From Paenibacillus melissococcoides (GTDB lineage: Bacteria > Bacillota > Bacilli > Paenibacillales > Paenibacillaceae), in contig CALYLO010000001.1 of assembly GCA_944800085.1 (NCBI GenBank), positions 384,501 to 448,500 on the forward strand: a stretch of 64,000 nucleotides of DNA. The letters run 5' to 3'. The notes beneath the pieces are model-generated. The model was given only the letters and a program-made list of their open reading frames with translations, made no database searches and had not been told where the DNA came from. Of the stretch, positions 1 through 9,771 are shown in pieces. How positions within the stretch are numbered: the first letter of the stretch is position 1; the number at the start of each line of letters is the position of its first letter. A program made the translations under genes and the position numbers.

Positions 1-312
1 TCTTAGGGCATCCCGTCTGTCGGTTTTGATATGGTCACCAGGACGAGCCGGGATGAGCGAGGGTGCAATGACGCTGCAAGAAATCCCCATTGAAGTAAGC
101 CAGCGGTACAGATCGTACCCTGTAGGTCCTGCTTCGTAACAAACCTCCAGTGTCGATGGCGAACCTAATTGCTTGACTAGTTTGCGTACAGCTTCCGGTT
201 TATGGGGAATTTCTCCCCAATAGCGAGCCTGCTCTCTGCCTTCTTCCGCAATGGCTACCGAAATTTTTTCTTTCGAGACATCTAAACCAACGTATTTTGT
301 GGTATCCTTCAT
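1..312 (-). CDS. IS110-family transposase, N-terminal part (runs off the window)
   Basis: Read on the minus strand from an ATG at 312, the frame stays open to the window edge for about 104 residues. It begins MKDTTKYVGLDVSKEKISVA and carries the acidic residues of the DEDD (RuvC-like) transposase fold: D in GLDVSK, E in CYEAGPTG and D in KTDRRDA. IS110 elements lack classical terminal inverted repeats, so the end of the element cannot be placed; it probably lies within the next 100 bases or so upstream of the start. It differs in sequence from the IS110 copy at 45.9-47.0 kb. The catalytic C-terminal serine region lies outside the window, so activity cannot be judged. Confidence 0.85.
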   Translation of the reverse strand, partial: MKDTTKYVGLDVSKEKISVAIAEEGREQARYWGEIPHKPEAVRKLVKQLGSPSTLEVCYEAGPTGYDLYRWLTSMGISCSVIAPSLIPARPGDHIKTDRRDALR

Positions 313-846
313 AATGAACAGCTCCTTTTGCTTTGTAGCTCTGAAATGGTGGTTTTCCTACTTTCCATTTTAACCTACGAAATGAAGCAAATACGGAGCT
401 GTTTTCACGTTCATTATAACTATCCCATTGGTTCAGTTACGTGATAGTGTACCCTAGCCTCTTATATGCAATCTCCCCGTTACTCAGAATCGATTACCTC
501 AACATTGTGGATCGGATATTTGAACCTGCTCAATTTCAATCAAGTCGTGTTAGTAATTTACGGACGTTCATTTCAATAAAATTTGTTTCCCGCCACTTGA
601 ATTGAAAATGAATGAAATGACTGAAATGATGGAAGGAAATAACGACTAATACCGAAAAGGCGGTTGGGATAGGCTGAACCTGACCAGAAGGGAGGCTTCC
701 AAGAAAGGAGCAAGGGGAGGATAAATCCACTCGCTTTCCTTTAATTACCTTTTGACTTTTTTTCTGAATAGTATAAAAAAGTATGGCGAAAATGTCCGAT
801 ATACGTACAGAGTTGAATTTAAAACGGACAAAGAGGAGATTTCACA
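313..846. other. Non-coding stretch: IS end, solo repeat copy, promoter of the chemoreceptor
   Basis: No convincing gene was found. The first part is the upstream end of the IS110 element. Around 457-487 there is a short stretch (ttatatgcaatctccccgtt followed by actcag) that resembles the degenerate end of the tandem array near 27.58 kb (tttatatgcaggatccccag then cactcag). The last 100 bases carry the likely promoter and ribosome binding site of the chemoreceptor. The ORFs that can be drawn here on the minus strand have no family resemblance and run through the promoter. Confidence 0.5.
776..802 (+). promoter_or_regulatory. Candidate sigma-D (motility) promoter before the chemoreceptor
   Basis: An A-run at 776-779 (standing for TAAA) is followed after 15 bases by TCCGATAT at 795-802. 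This is close to the sigma-D consensus TAAA-N15-GCCGATAA that drives motility and chemotaxis genes in Bacillus. It sits 45 bases upstream of the GTG start of the chemoreceptor. A sigma-A reading with TTGACT at 752 and TATAAA at 772 has a spacer of only 14 bases and is less good. Confidence 0.4.
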
Positions 847-2823
847 GTGAAATACGGTAAAAACTGGGCGCAGTCGATTCGGCATTCCATGCAAAAAAAG
901 ATGATTCTGCTGCTCACCTGCTTTATCATCGTTCCAACGATTATTCTTATTGTCGTGTTGACGATTACAGCCTCGAACAATACGAAGAATATGATGTATC
1001 ACGAGGTTAGTGAAGCGACGAAGTCGATTTCGCGGCTGCTGAATCAATCGTATGAGACGAATGCCTATATGATTGGGAGCTTGGCCAACTCAATTAGCGA
1101 GTACCCGCAGGACATCGAGCGAATCAAGCATCGGGTGACGGAGCTGGCTGGAGACGTCAACACGATTTTGAATGCTTATGTGGTGCTGGGAGACAAATAT
1201 CTCGACAGCAACGGGAGCAAGCTCAGCATTGATGATGCGTCCGAACGCGAATGGTATCAGTCGGCCTTGCAGCGCCCGAACGAGGTCTTCGTCTCGAAGC
1301 CTTATCAGGACATCATTACGGGAAAACTGGTAATGACGTTCTCGCACTCGCTGCCTAACGGAGCCGGTGTCGCGGGAATCGATGTCTCGATCGAAAACAT
1401 CAAGCAATCGGTAAGCCAATTCAAAGTCGGAGACAGCGGATATATCAGTCTCATCGATAAAGATAATCGTATTTTGTTCCACCCGGAATATGAGCAAGGG
1501 ACTCAAGTGGACAAGGAGCAATATAAGGAGCTGCTGACCGAGGAATATGGCGAGTTCCTGTCCAGTGCGGACGGGCGGAACGAGTTCATCAGCTTCGATA
1601 AGCGGAACAAATTCGGCATCAATATCGTCTCGGTTCTTAGCCTTGGCGAAATCAATAAGCAAGCGAATCAAATCGTTATTATCGCTTCGGTGTTTCTCGT
1701 CATGCTTATCGGGCTTATTGGATTATTTCTGTGGAGATTTGTCCGCAATATCATCCGCCCTGTCGTTCGGATACAGCAAATGACGGAGCGGATCGCGGGC
1801 GGGGATTTCACGGCGCGCATTGCGACAAGCGGCCGGACGGATGAAATCGGACGTCTGGAGAAAAATTTCAATGCCATGTCGCAGGCATTAGGCGAAATCA
1901 TGACGCAATTACGAGAAGTGTCCGAATCGGTCGCGGCTTCCGCCGAGGAGCTGTCGGCGAATTCGGAGGAGAATCTCAGCTCCCTGCAAGAAGTATCGGC
2001 ATCCTATCAGCAAGTGTCGGCGCAGTCGGCACAGTTGAATGAGCGCTTGAATGTCGCAACGTCCCAAGCGCATCAGTCTGCGGCGCATCTCAAGCGCGTC
2101 GTCGAATTGGTCGGGAATTCCTCCCATGCGGCGCATGAGATGAGCGAATGGGCCGTGAATGGGGAGAAGGCGCTCGAAAATGTGCGGAAGCAGATGGAGG
2201 CCATTACAAAGAACACGGAACAGGCCAAGGAGGAGACCGAGCGGTTGAATCAGCAGTCGCATGATATTCACCGTATCGTAACCTTTATTCAAGAGGTGGC
2301 CGCACAGACGGAGCTGCTTGCGCTTAATGCGTCGATTGAAGCGGCCCGTGCTGGCGAACACGGCCGCGGCTTCGCCGTCGTCGCGGGCGAGGTTCGCAAG
2401 CTGGCAGAGGAGACGAAGGAAGCGGCCGGAAAGATTACGGGCGTGGTGCAGCAAATGAGAGCGCGCTCCGAATCGGTATGGGCCGCCATGCAGAACGGAG
2501 TCGAGACGGTGGCCGAGGGGCACGCGATGACCCAGGCGGTGACCGACAGATTCTCGGATATGTTCCAAGCTATCGATGAAATGAACATTCAATTGAGCCA
2601 TGTGGCTGATTTGGGCGCCCAGCTTGCGTCTTCCAACAGCGAGATGATCGAGTCTTTCGATGCCGCAAGCGAGATGACCAATGTGACATTAGTAGAAATG
2701 GAGACTGTAGCGGCAGCGAGCGAGCAGCAAAATTCGGCGATGCAGGATATGGCGTCGTATGCGAATCACTTGGCAACCATTGCCGACGATCTGCAGCAGC
2801 TGTCCGCGCGCTTCAAGTCCTAA
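847..2823 (+). CDS. Methyl-accepting chemotaxis protein
   Basis: 658-aa membrane chemoreceptor that senses an extracytoplasmic ligand and controls CheA. Order of parts: transmembrane segment at about 20-43, periplasmic-side dCache-type sensor at about 44-275 (with the Cache-like phrase GVAGIDVSI), second transmembrane segment at about 276-298, HAMP at about 300-352, then a long coiled-coil signalling domain. The hairpin tip is clearly present ([20 protein letters not shown]) and is flanked by Q/E-rich methylation helices. Length is ordinary for the class. The start is GTG with AGAGGAGA 9-16 bases upstream. It stands alone, with no che genes nearby. The ligand cannot be told from the sequence. 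Confidence 0.97.
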   Translation: MKYGKNWAQSIRHSMQKKMILLLTCFIIVPTIILIVVLTITASNNTKNMMYHEVSEATKSISRLLNQSYETNAYMIGSLANSISEYPQDIERIKHRVTELAGDVNTILNAYVVLGDKYLDSNGSKLSIDDASEREWYQSALQRPNEVFVSKPYQDIITGKLVMTFSHSLPNGAGVAGIDVSIENIKQSVSQFKVGDSGYISLIDKDNRILFHPEYEQGTQVDKEQYKELLTEEYGEFLSSADGRNEFISFDKRNKFGINIVSVLSLGEINKQANQIVIIASVFLVMLIGLIGLFLWRFVRNIIRPVVRIQQMTERIAGGDFTARIATSGRTDEIGRLEKNFNAMSQALGEIMTQLREVSESVAASAEELSANSEENLSSLQEVSASYQQVSAQSAQLNERLNVATSQAHQSAAHLKRVVELVGNSSHAAHEMSEWAVNGEKALENVRKQMEAITKNTEQAKEETERLNQQSHDIHRIVTFIQEVAAQTELLALNASIEAARAGEHGRGFAVVAGEVRKLAEETKEAAGKITGVVQQMRARSESVWAAMQNGVETVAEGHAMTQAVTDRFSDMFQAIDEMNIQLSHVADLGAQLASSNSEMIESFDAASEMTNVTLVEMETVAAASEQQNSAMQDMASYANHLATIADDLQQLSARFKS

Positions 2824-2845
2824 ACGATAGACAGAACGTCAGCAA

Positions 2846-2884
2846 GAGAGCGTTCGAGCCGAAAGCGGCCGGCGCTCTTTTTGT
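2846..2884 (+). terminator. Rho-independent terminator after the chemoreceptor
   Basis: A stem of AGAGCG with CGCTCT closes a GC-rich loop and is followed by TTTTTG. It lies just after the stop codon of the chemoreceptor. Confidence 0.6.
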
Positions 2885-2911
2885 TGCTGCCATGTTCGAA
2901 TTTCGTCAGAG

Positions 2912-4100
2912 GTGGACGACTTGAACGAGGTGTTCGTTGCGAGTGCGGTGCGTACTCCGATTGGAGCGTTGCAGGGCAGCTTCCAGGATACGGCGGCCAC
3001 AGAGCTGGGGGCCGTTGTCATGAAGGAAGCTTGCCAGCGTGCGGGAGCGGCCGGCGAGCGAATAGACCAGGTGTATATGGGGCAGGTGCTGCAGGGCGGA
3101 ATTGGAATGAACGGAGCGAGGCAGGCCTCGTTGCAGGCGGGAATTTCGGAGCAGGTTCCGGCGACGAGCGTGAATCTCGTATGCGGATCGGGCCTGCAGG
3201 AGGTAATGCTGGGAGCCCAGTGCATCCGTGCGAGGGATTCGGACGTGATTGTGGCGGGCGGCATGGAAAATATGTCGCAGTCGCCTTACATGCTGAAGAA
3301 GGCGCGCCAAGGGTATCGGTACGGGCATGGGGAGCTGGTTGACTCGGTGCTGCATGACGGCCTGACGTGCGCGATTACCGGTCAGCCGATGGGATGGACG
3401 GCGGAGCGCCTTACCGAACGCTACGGACTGGTTCGCGAGCAGCAGGATGCCTTCGCGCTCCGGAGCCAGCAACGGGCGCAAGCGGCGATGGAGGACGGAC
3501 GGTTCCAAGAGGAGATCGTCGCGGTAACCGTTGCGGACCGCAAGGGCGGGCACGCCTGATTGCGGCGGATGAGCATCCCCGTCCGGGGCTGACGTTGGAG
3601 GCGCTGGCCAGGCTGAGGCCGGCCTTCAGCGCGCAAGGCATGGTGACGGCGTCAATTCGTCCGGCATCAATGACGGCGCGGCGGCTGTCGTATTGTGCAC
3701 CCGGAAAGCGGCCGACACGCACGGCGTCGCCCCGGCCGCAGCCATTCGCGGATATGCCGCAGTCGGGCTTGAGCCGGAGTGGATGGGGCTGGGCCCGGTT
3801 CTCGCCCTGACGGAGGCTATCCGCAGGGCAGGCTTGCGGCTGCAGGACATCGGCCTGTTCGAAATCAATGAGGCGTTCGCGGCGCAAGCGCTGGCCGTGA
3901 TGAGCGAGCTGGAGCTTGATCCCGAACGGGTGAATGTGAACGGCGGGGCCATTGCGCTCGGCCATCCGATTGGCGCGTGCGGCGCGCGTGTGCTGGTCAC
4001 CTTGATTCATGAGAGGCGGCGCAGGCACATTCGCTACGGTGCGGCAGCTCTATGCGTAGGAGGGGGTTATGGTGTCGCTGTTATTATCGAACGGATCTGA
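2912..4100 (+). pseudogene. Acetyl-CoA acyltransferase (thiolase), two frameshifts
   Basis: The thiolase reading is spread over three frames. The N-terminal half (about 2912-3559) has FVASAVRTPIG and the nucleophile region LVCGSGLQEV. A short middle stretch (LIAADEHPRPGLTLEALARL, about 3558-3645) is in a second frame. The C-terminal half (about 3665-4100) is in a third and has EINEAFAAQAL and GGAIALGHPIGACGAR, the conserved acid/base motifs. The frames must shift near 3555 and near 3655, so no full-length enzyme can be made unless these are sequencing errors. A TTG at 2921 behind AGAGGTGG is a better start than the GTG at 2912. Family role: thiolytic cleavage or Claisen condensation of acyl-CoAs. 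It heads a decayed cluster with an acyl-CoA ligase and a ketoacyl synthase. Confidence 0.88.
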
Positions 4101-4122
4101 GCCGGAACGGAGGGATCGGGCG

Positions 4123-5406
4123 ATGCATGACAGCGCGCTTCAATGGTTCGACAATGGGTGCCGCCATACCCCGGATCGGATTGCCGCGGTAGATTGGTAT
4201 AGAGGGCTCCGCCTTACGTACCGCACTCTGCATCGCCGCGCGGAGCGGTTGGCTGCGGCCTTGCAGTCGTCAGGCATCGCGCTTGGCGACCGGGTGGCCG
4301 TCCTGCTGCACAATCAGACGGAGATGCGGGAAGCGCTGCTCGGCTGCGCCATGATCGGAGCGATTGCAGTGCCGTTGAATTGGCGGCTGTCCGTGACCGA
4401 GCTCCACGGGATTATGCTGGACTGCGAACCGAAGCTGATGGTGTATGACGCCGATGAGCCGGAGCTGTCGCGGCTTGCCGCGGGGCTGCCGCTGGCGGAC
4501 AGCGCGCTGCTGTCTGTCGCGGCATTGGAGTCAAGCACGGACTGCGCGGCGGTGCGGCGCCATCATCCGGTGCATGGCGATGCGTGGATGATGATCTATA
4601 CCGGCGGCACGACCGGGAAGCCGAAGGGGGTAGTGCTGACGCCTGGCTACGTGTATTGGAATGCGGTCAACACGGTCGTCAGCTGGCAATTGACGGCGGA
4701 CGACGTGACGAGGGCGTTCCTGTCGGGAGGAGCGCCTTGCCCGCTAACGGTATATCAAGCCTTCCAAGCGAAAGTCCTTCCGTTCAAGGAAGGCTACGGA
4801 GCGACCGAATCGGGGCCGAACAACTTCGTGATCGATCCGGCGATTGCGGCGCAGAAGCCCGGCTCTGTCGGCCTTCCGATGATGTTCAGCGAGGCGAAGC
4901 TTATTCCGCTGCCAGGAGATTCAGCACAGCCGGAACGGGATCAGGTCGGAGTACTCGCGCTCCGGGGCGGGCACCTGTTCTCGCATTATTGGAATAACCC
5001 GGAGGCGACTGCCGCGGCTTTGCGGGAAGGCTGGTTCGTGACGGGGGATCTGGCTTCGCGGGACAAGGACGGTTATTACTATATCGTCGGGCGTAAAAAA
5101 GATATGATCATTACCGGCGGAGAGAACGTATATCCGCTGGAGGTGGAGCAGACGCTGGAGAGCTTCCCGGGCGTCAAGGAGGCGGCGGTCGTCGGGGTGC
5201 CGGACGATAAATGGGGAGAGGTCGTGGCCGCGGTTGTCGCCGTTCACGAAGGCGCTGCGGTCACGGAGGCCGGTCTTGCTGCCTTTTGCTCGGCGCGCAT
5301 CGGCAAGTACAAGGTGCCGAAGCGGTTCCTGTTCGTACGGGAGCTGCCGACAACGGCGGTAGGCAAATTGGATAAGAAGCGGATGAGGGAATGGTTCGGC
5401 GGTTGA
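4123..5406 (+). pseudogene. Acyl-CoA synthetase (AMP-binding), internal in-frame deletion
   Basis: Member of the ANL superfamily, which activates a carboxylic acid to acyl-AMP and then acyl-CoA. The P-loop-like motif MIYTGGTTGKPKG, the YGATESGP motif, the hinge region GRKKDMIITGGENVYPLE and the C-terminal lysine motif TAVGKLDKKRMREW are all present. The reading jumps from LTADDVT directly to RAFLSGGAPCP. About 65-70 residues normally found between these points, including part of the substrate-binding wall, are missing, and the reading frame is kept. The 427-aa product is short for a family of about 500-520. The ATG at 4123 with GGAGG nine bases upstream is the better start. It is probably inactive. 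Confidence 0.85.
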
Positions 5407-5498
5407 CGCAAGTCGGCCGCTTTTTTGAGGAAACCAGATTAGCAGTCGAATCAATTATGCTACAATATACAGGAGAATATGGGAAAGAGAGGTTCGTT

Positions 5499-6610
5499 AT
5501 GAAGGAAGGACGCGTGCTTAAAATGAAGCTGATGCCCCCTCCCTTGAAAAAGCAGCTGCTTCACCGTCCCCGTATCGCGAAGCAGTTGTCCCGCATCCCG
5601 GACTTTCCCTTACGGTGTTGACATCGGGCCCGGGCTTCGGCAAGACGACAGCGCTCTCCGCATTTCTTCGATCCTCTGATTTGACGTATGCATGGTACGG
5701 CGTATCTCCCCAAGACAATGACTTCATTCCTTTTGTATCTCATATCGTCTATACGCTCAGGCAAGCGGTGCCCGGATTCGGGGAGACGGTGCTCGGCGAC
5801 ATGAAAGGCGGAAGCCGCAGCGGAAGCGAGGATATTTATGCGTTGGCGGATTTGTTTTTGAATGAATTGACCATGCTTCCGCAGCAGACGCTGCTCATCA
5901 TCGACGACTATCACCTGGTGGAAGCGACGGACAGCATTGAACAGTGGATGCAGTACGTGCTTGCCTATCTGCCCGATTGCGAGAAGCTCCGAATCGTTAT
6001 CTCCTCCCGTTCGCGGCCGCAATGGGACAGATTGGCTTCGATGCGTATCCGCGGCCATTTGCTTGAGCTCGCCAGAGAAGACCTCGCTTTTAATGAAGAA
6101 GAAATTGACGTTCTGTTCAGCGATTACTATGATTATCCGTTATCGTCCAGTGAAGTCCGGCGGATTTTCGAGCAGACGGAAGGGTGGATCATTGTGGTTC
6201 AGCTCATTTGGCAGCGCTTACTTTCGTCGAACGGAACGGACGCCTGGAACTCGTCTGCGCCGCTCTGGCGGGGCTGCCGGAGCGCAGCAAGCACCAGCAT
6301 CCTTACCTGCTTGTGCTGCAGGGCGATATTTTCCGCTACCAATGTCAATATGAGGCTTCCGGCGAGCAGTATCGGCTGGCCGAGTACGGAGCCGGAAGCG
6401 CAGGCAACCGGATGGTGCAGCTGCTGGCTCTCGAAGGGCAGGCGCTGTTGTTTTTGGACACGATTCGCCCAGGACTGGCGGAGCCCTTGCTTGAGCGGGC
6501 CATTGCGCTGGCCGAAGCGCTGTACGGATATTACCCGCCGTTAGCGGAAGAGGCGGAAGCGGGCTTGGCGGCGGAAAAGGGGCCGTCCGGGCCGGCCGGG
6601 AATCGCTCGG
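5499..6610 (+). pseudogene. MalT/LuxR-type ATP-dependent regulator, frameshifted and truncated
   Basis: The start MKEGRVLKMKLMPPPL and RPRIAKQLSRIPDFPL lead into the P-loop TSGPGFGKTTALSAFL, but only after a frame change near 5612. The Walker B-like stretch QQTLLIIDDYHLVEA is intact. Near 6190-6240 the reading breaks off (WIIVVQLIWQRLLS) and resumes in another frame with TPR-like helices (LLVLQGDIFRYQCQYEASGE). The winged-helix middle and the C-terminal TPR and LuxR helix-turn-helix are missing, and the end runs into a LivM remnant. The family consists of STAND ATPases of about 850-1000 aa that activate catabolic operons, so this is a deletion product that cannot bind DNA. Confidence 0.8.
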
Positions 6611-6611
6611 A

Positions 6612-6842
6612 CCCGCAAGCTTCAGGCGCGCTGGCCGCTTATCGGACGGCATGGCACGGTTCCATCCGATATTCGAGCGATGGATCATTTTTTTCGGCTT
6701 GCTGTACATTATCGTCGTGCTGCTGTTCCCGGCCGGCATCGTCGGCACGCTGCGCACCTGGATAAGAACGCGCGGAGGAGGCCGGCCCGGGCATGAACGG
6801 AAGGCGGCTTCCCGGCCTGTGCGGAAGGAGGAAGCCGGATGA
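6612..6842 (+). pseudogene. C-terminal remnant of a LivM-type branched-chain amino-acid permease
   Basis: In frame with position 6651 the sequence reads LSDGMARFHPIFERWIIFFG then LLYIIVVLLFPAGIVG and a basic tail. This is the typical last transmembrane segment and C-terminus of LivM-type ABC permeases. Everything before it is gone, and the upstream DNA belongs to the MalT-like gene. A single deletion therefore removed the end of the regulator and most of a liv transporter operon. The stop (TGA at 6840-6842) overlaps the ATG of the next gene, so the original operon junction survives. Confidence 0.75.
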
Positions 6843-7078
6843 TGGAGCACGGCGGCAGGGAGGGCTATAGCCAGCCCGAGAGGGCGGATAGCGGAACCGC
6901 GGTCGGCTCCTTCGTCATCCGCTGCCAGACGCGGTACGATGATGCTTCCTGCGGCGCTTGGCGCATCCGCGTCACATATGTGCAGGGGCAGGAAGAACGG
7001 ACGGCCGCTTCCTGGGAGGAGGCGGTGCTGTTCATGCAGCAGCGAATGAAACGGGGGAAGATGCCATATGATCGGTAA
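6839..7078 (+). CDS. Small protein of unknown function between the LivM remnant and the ketosynthase
   Basis: 79-aa soluble protein starting at an ATG that overlaps the stop of the LivM remnant. Its own end overlaps the start of the next gene by about 10 bases, a sign of translational coupling in one operon. The C-terminal part (GAWRIRVTYVQGQEERTAAS, then WEEAVLFMQQRM) looks like a compact alpha/beta domain; the N-terminal 25 residues are low in complexity. No family was recognised. Tight packing suggests it is a true member of the operon, but the cluster is decayed, so it may no longer have a partner. Confidence 0.6.
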   Translation: MMEHGGREGYSQPERADSGTAVGSFVIRCQTRYDDASCGAWRIRVTYVQGQEERTAASWEEAVLFMQQRMKRGKMPYDR

Positions 7079-7880
7079 CGGATATGACGAGGCGGACGCG
7101 ATCCGCTTGCTGGCCACGGGGAGCTATATCCCGGAAGGGCGGATGACGAGCGCGGATATCGCCCGGGCGTCCGGCATACCGCAGGAGATCGTCGGGACGA
7201 AGCTCGGCATGAAGCAAAAACCGGTTCCCGGACCGGAGGATCACCCTTGCGAGATGGGGGTGCGGGCGGCACGGCAAGCGCTGGCCCGGGCGGCAATCGA
7301 TCCGGGAGAGATCGATCTTGTCATCTATATTGGCGAGGAGCATAAGGAATATCCGGTATGGACAGCCGCCCTGAAGCTGCAGGACGATCTGGGCGCCGGC
7401 GCCGCGTATCCGAAAGTGATGGAGACGGTCGTGATAACGGACGGATCCTTTGCCGAGGATGTCATTATTCAGGCGGGCGGGACAAAGCGGCCGTTGACGG
7501 CCGAGCTAATCGCCCAGGGAGAGCCGCGGTTCCGGGTGCCTGATCCCGGCCGGATGAAGAGCCGGCTGGATGCGGTATCGATGGCCCGGTTCACCGGGGT
7601 GGTGGAACGCTCCGTGAGAAGCAGCGGCTGGCGTCCGGACGAGATCGATTTTATCGGTCTGCTCCATATGAAGCGATCCGCCCACGAGGCGGTGCTCCGG
7701 GCGCTGGTCATTCCGGCCCGGCGTTCGGTGTATCTGGATGAATTCGGGCATATCGGTCTATGCATCGAGCTGGGCGTGCAGCAAGGCCTGATTCGCCCGG
7801 GAAGCGTAGTGGTGCTGGCCGCGGCGGGCATCGGCTATGCTTGGGGGGCGCTCACATTGAAATGGGGGGAATCCGTATGA
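7068..7880 (+). pseudogene. 3-oxoacyl-ACP synthase III-like (KAS III), internal deletion removing the active-site Cys
   Basis: FabH-like condensing enzyme. The N-terminal (GSYIPEGRMTSADIARASGI) and C-terminal halves (LLHMKRSAHEAVLRALVIP; YLDEFGHIGLCIELGVQQGL) are recognisable. In the middle the reading passes directly from KLQDDLGAGAAY to PKVMETVVITDGSF. The stretch that normally carries the nucleophilic cysteine and the following helix (about 60 residues) is absent, with the frame kept. At 270 aa it is short for a family of about 320-335. Without the cysteine it cannot condense acyl units. It lies in the operon before an alpha/beta hydrolase; the stop overlaps the next ATG (7877). Confidence 0.8.
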
Positions 7881-8795
7881 AGGCGAAGGCCGCATTGAAA
7901 TCGGTCCTGCTGCCCAAGGGGGAGACGCTCGGTTACCGTGAACGGGAGGGGGGGAGGAGGTCCTGCTGCTGATTCACGGCAATATGAATTCTTCGTACCA
8001 TTGGGATGTGGCGCTGGAGCGGCTGGATCCCCGCTATAAGCTGTACGCGATCGATTTGCGGGGCTTCGGCATCTCGACGTATCACCAACCGATCCGCGCC
8101 TTGCGCGACTTTGCCGATGACGTGAAGCTGTTCGCCCGGGAGCTTGGACTGGACCGGTTCGCGGTCATGGGCTGCTCGACGGGCGGCGGCGTAGCGATGG
8201 AACTGGCCGCGGATTGGCCCGAGGCGGTGACGAAGCTGATTTTATTGGCTTCGGTATCGACCCGCGATATCCGTTCTATGAGGATGGCGGCAGCGGACTG
8301 CCGCATAGGAGCAGACGGATTGCGAGCTATGCGGGCATCGAGGCGCTGGAGCGCAATCGCTTGATCGCGGAAGCGATCGCGCGGGGCGACCGCGCATTTT
8401 TAAGGCGGCGGTATGAGACGGTCATCTATGACAAGAACCGGCCGGAGGCAGCCCGTTATGAAGCATATCTCGATGATATGCTGACGCAGCGCAATCTGAT
8501 GGACGTATATCATGCGCTAAATACGTTCAATGTCAGCGTGTTCGACCATGAGGCGGCCGCCGGCAGCGGCGCGGTTCGGCGCATTGCGGCCCCGGCGCTT
8601 GTGCTGCGCGGAGATCGGGACATGGTCATCAGCGAAGCGATGGCCGCCGAGACGCTCGCCGACCTGGGAGAGCGCACCCGGTTCGTCCCGCTGAAGGACT
8701 GCGGGCATTCCCCGCTGGTCGACGATCCGGCGCAGCTCCTGCAAGCGGTGGAGGCGTTCCTGGCGGCGGACATCGCCGTGCAGCCGGAAGCATGA
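7877..8795 (+). pseudogene. Alpha/beta hydrolase, two frameshifts
   Basis: The reading starts MKAKAALKSVLLPKGETLGY, shifts frame at a run of seven G (7948-7954), continues LLLIHGNMNSSYHWDVALER with the oxyanion motif HGNMNSS and the nucleophile elbow MGCSTGGGVAMELA, and shifts again near 8270. The last part has the acid (LRGDRDMVISEAMAAE) and the catalytic histidine (DCGHSPLVDDP). All catalytic elements survive, and only the two frame changes break it. The first is at a homopolymer and could be a sequencing error; the second is not obviously so. Substrate unknown; the neighbours suggest an acyl ester or thioester. Confidence 0.82.
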
Positions 8796-8918
8796 CCGGG
8801 GGATGCGGGAAGGCAGGAGAGGCGGGAAAGGCGGACAGGGCGGCCTGCCGGACCGCTTGACGGAACCGCCTGAGGGACCGGCGCAGGCAAAGGCAAGGAA
8901 TCAGACAGGAGGGGGAAC

Positions 8919-9662
8919 ATGAAGCTTGAGGGCAAGACGGTAATCATTACAGGCGGAGCCAACGGGATTGGCGAAGCGGCTGTGCGGCTGTTCCTGGATG
9001 CGGGGGCGAATGTCGTCATCGCCGATTACAATGAAGAAGCGGGGAAGCGTCTCCTGCATGAACTTGGACCTTCCGCAGCGGAGCGCGCGCTCTTCTCGGC
9101 ATGCAATGTCGCGGATCCGGCCAGCGTGGAGCAGCTTATGGAAAAGACGCTGGAGCGCTTCGGCGCAATCGAGGTGCTGATCAATAACGCCGGCATCACC
9201 CGCGACGCGATGCTGCTCAAAATGGCGCCGCAGCAGTGGCGCGATGTCATCGATGTGAATCTGACCGGCGTGTTCTATTGCACTCGGCATGCCGCGCCTT
9301 ATATGGCGGCTCAAGGACGGGGCAAGATTATTAACACGGCCTCCATCGTCGGCGTGCAGGGCAATATCGGCCAGACCAACTATGCCGCCGCCAAAGCGGG
9401 CGTCATCGGCATGACGAAGACATGGGCGCGCGAGCTTGGTTACAAAGGCATCTGCGTGAACGCGGTCGCGCCCGGCTTTATCGCGACGGAGATGGTGGCG
9501 AAGATGCCGGAGAACATTGTCGACGCCATGCGGAGCAAAGTGCCTTTGCGCCGGCTCGGACAACCGGAAGATGTCGCGCAGGTCTATCTGTTCCTGGCGT
9601 CCGGCGCAGCGGACTATATTAACGGAGCCGTCATTGAAGTGAACGGAGGGCTCTCGATTTGA
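8919..9662 (+). CDS. SDR-family oxidoreductase, FabG-like
   Basis: 247-aa classical short-chain dehydrogenase/reductase. The cofactor motif is TGGANGIGEAAV (TGxxxGxG) and the N-N-A-G motif is INNAGITRD. The catalytic serine is in NTASIVGVQG and the Y-x-x-x-K pair in TNYAAAKAG. The acidic residue after strand 2 (ADYNEEAG) suggests NAD(H) rather than NADP(H). The C-terminus NGAVIEVNGGLSI is the usual end. RBS AGGAGGGGG lies 6-9 bases before the ATG. It is the last and only intact catalytic gene of the 2.9-9.7 kb cluster, possibly reducing 3-ketoacyl intermediates or oxidising the alcohol; the substrate is inferred only. Confidence 0.92.
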   Translation: MKLEGKTVIITGGANGIGEAAVRLFLDAGANVVIADYNEEAGKRLLHELGPSAAERALFSACNVADPASVEQLMEKTLERFGAIEVLINNAGITRDAMLLKMAPQQWRDVIDVNLTGVFYCTRHAAPYMAAQGRGKIINTASIVGVQGNIGQTNYAAAKAGVIGMTKTWARELGYKGICVNAVAPGFIATEMVAKMPENIVDAMRSKVPLRRLGQPEDVAQVYLFLASGAADYINGAVIEVNGGLSI

Positions 9663-9697
9663 CAAGCGATGAAGCCGCCGCATAGCGGCTCGCACAA

Positions 9698-9744
9698 GAA
9701 AAGGATCTTGGCCCGCCTCGCGAAGCGGCGGCGCAAGATCCTTT
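9698..9744. terminator. Strong bidirectional terminator
   Basis: The sequence AAAAGGATCTTG pairs with CAAGATCCTTTT, with an inner CCGCC/GGCGG stem. The A and T runs on both sides serve the convergent SDR and DUF2515 genes. Confidence 0.85.
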
Positions 9745-9771
9745 TTCAGTTGAAGCGGGCAGCGGCGGGAC

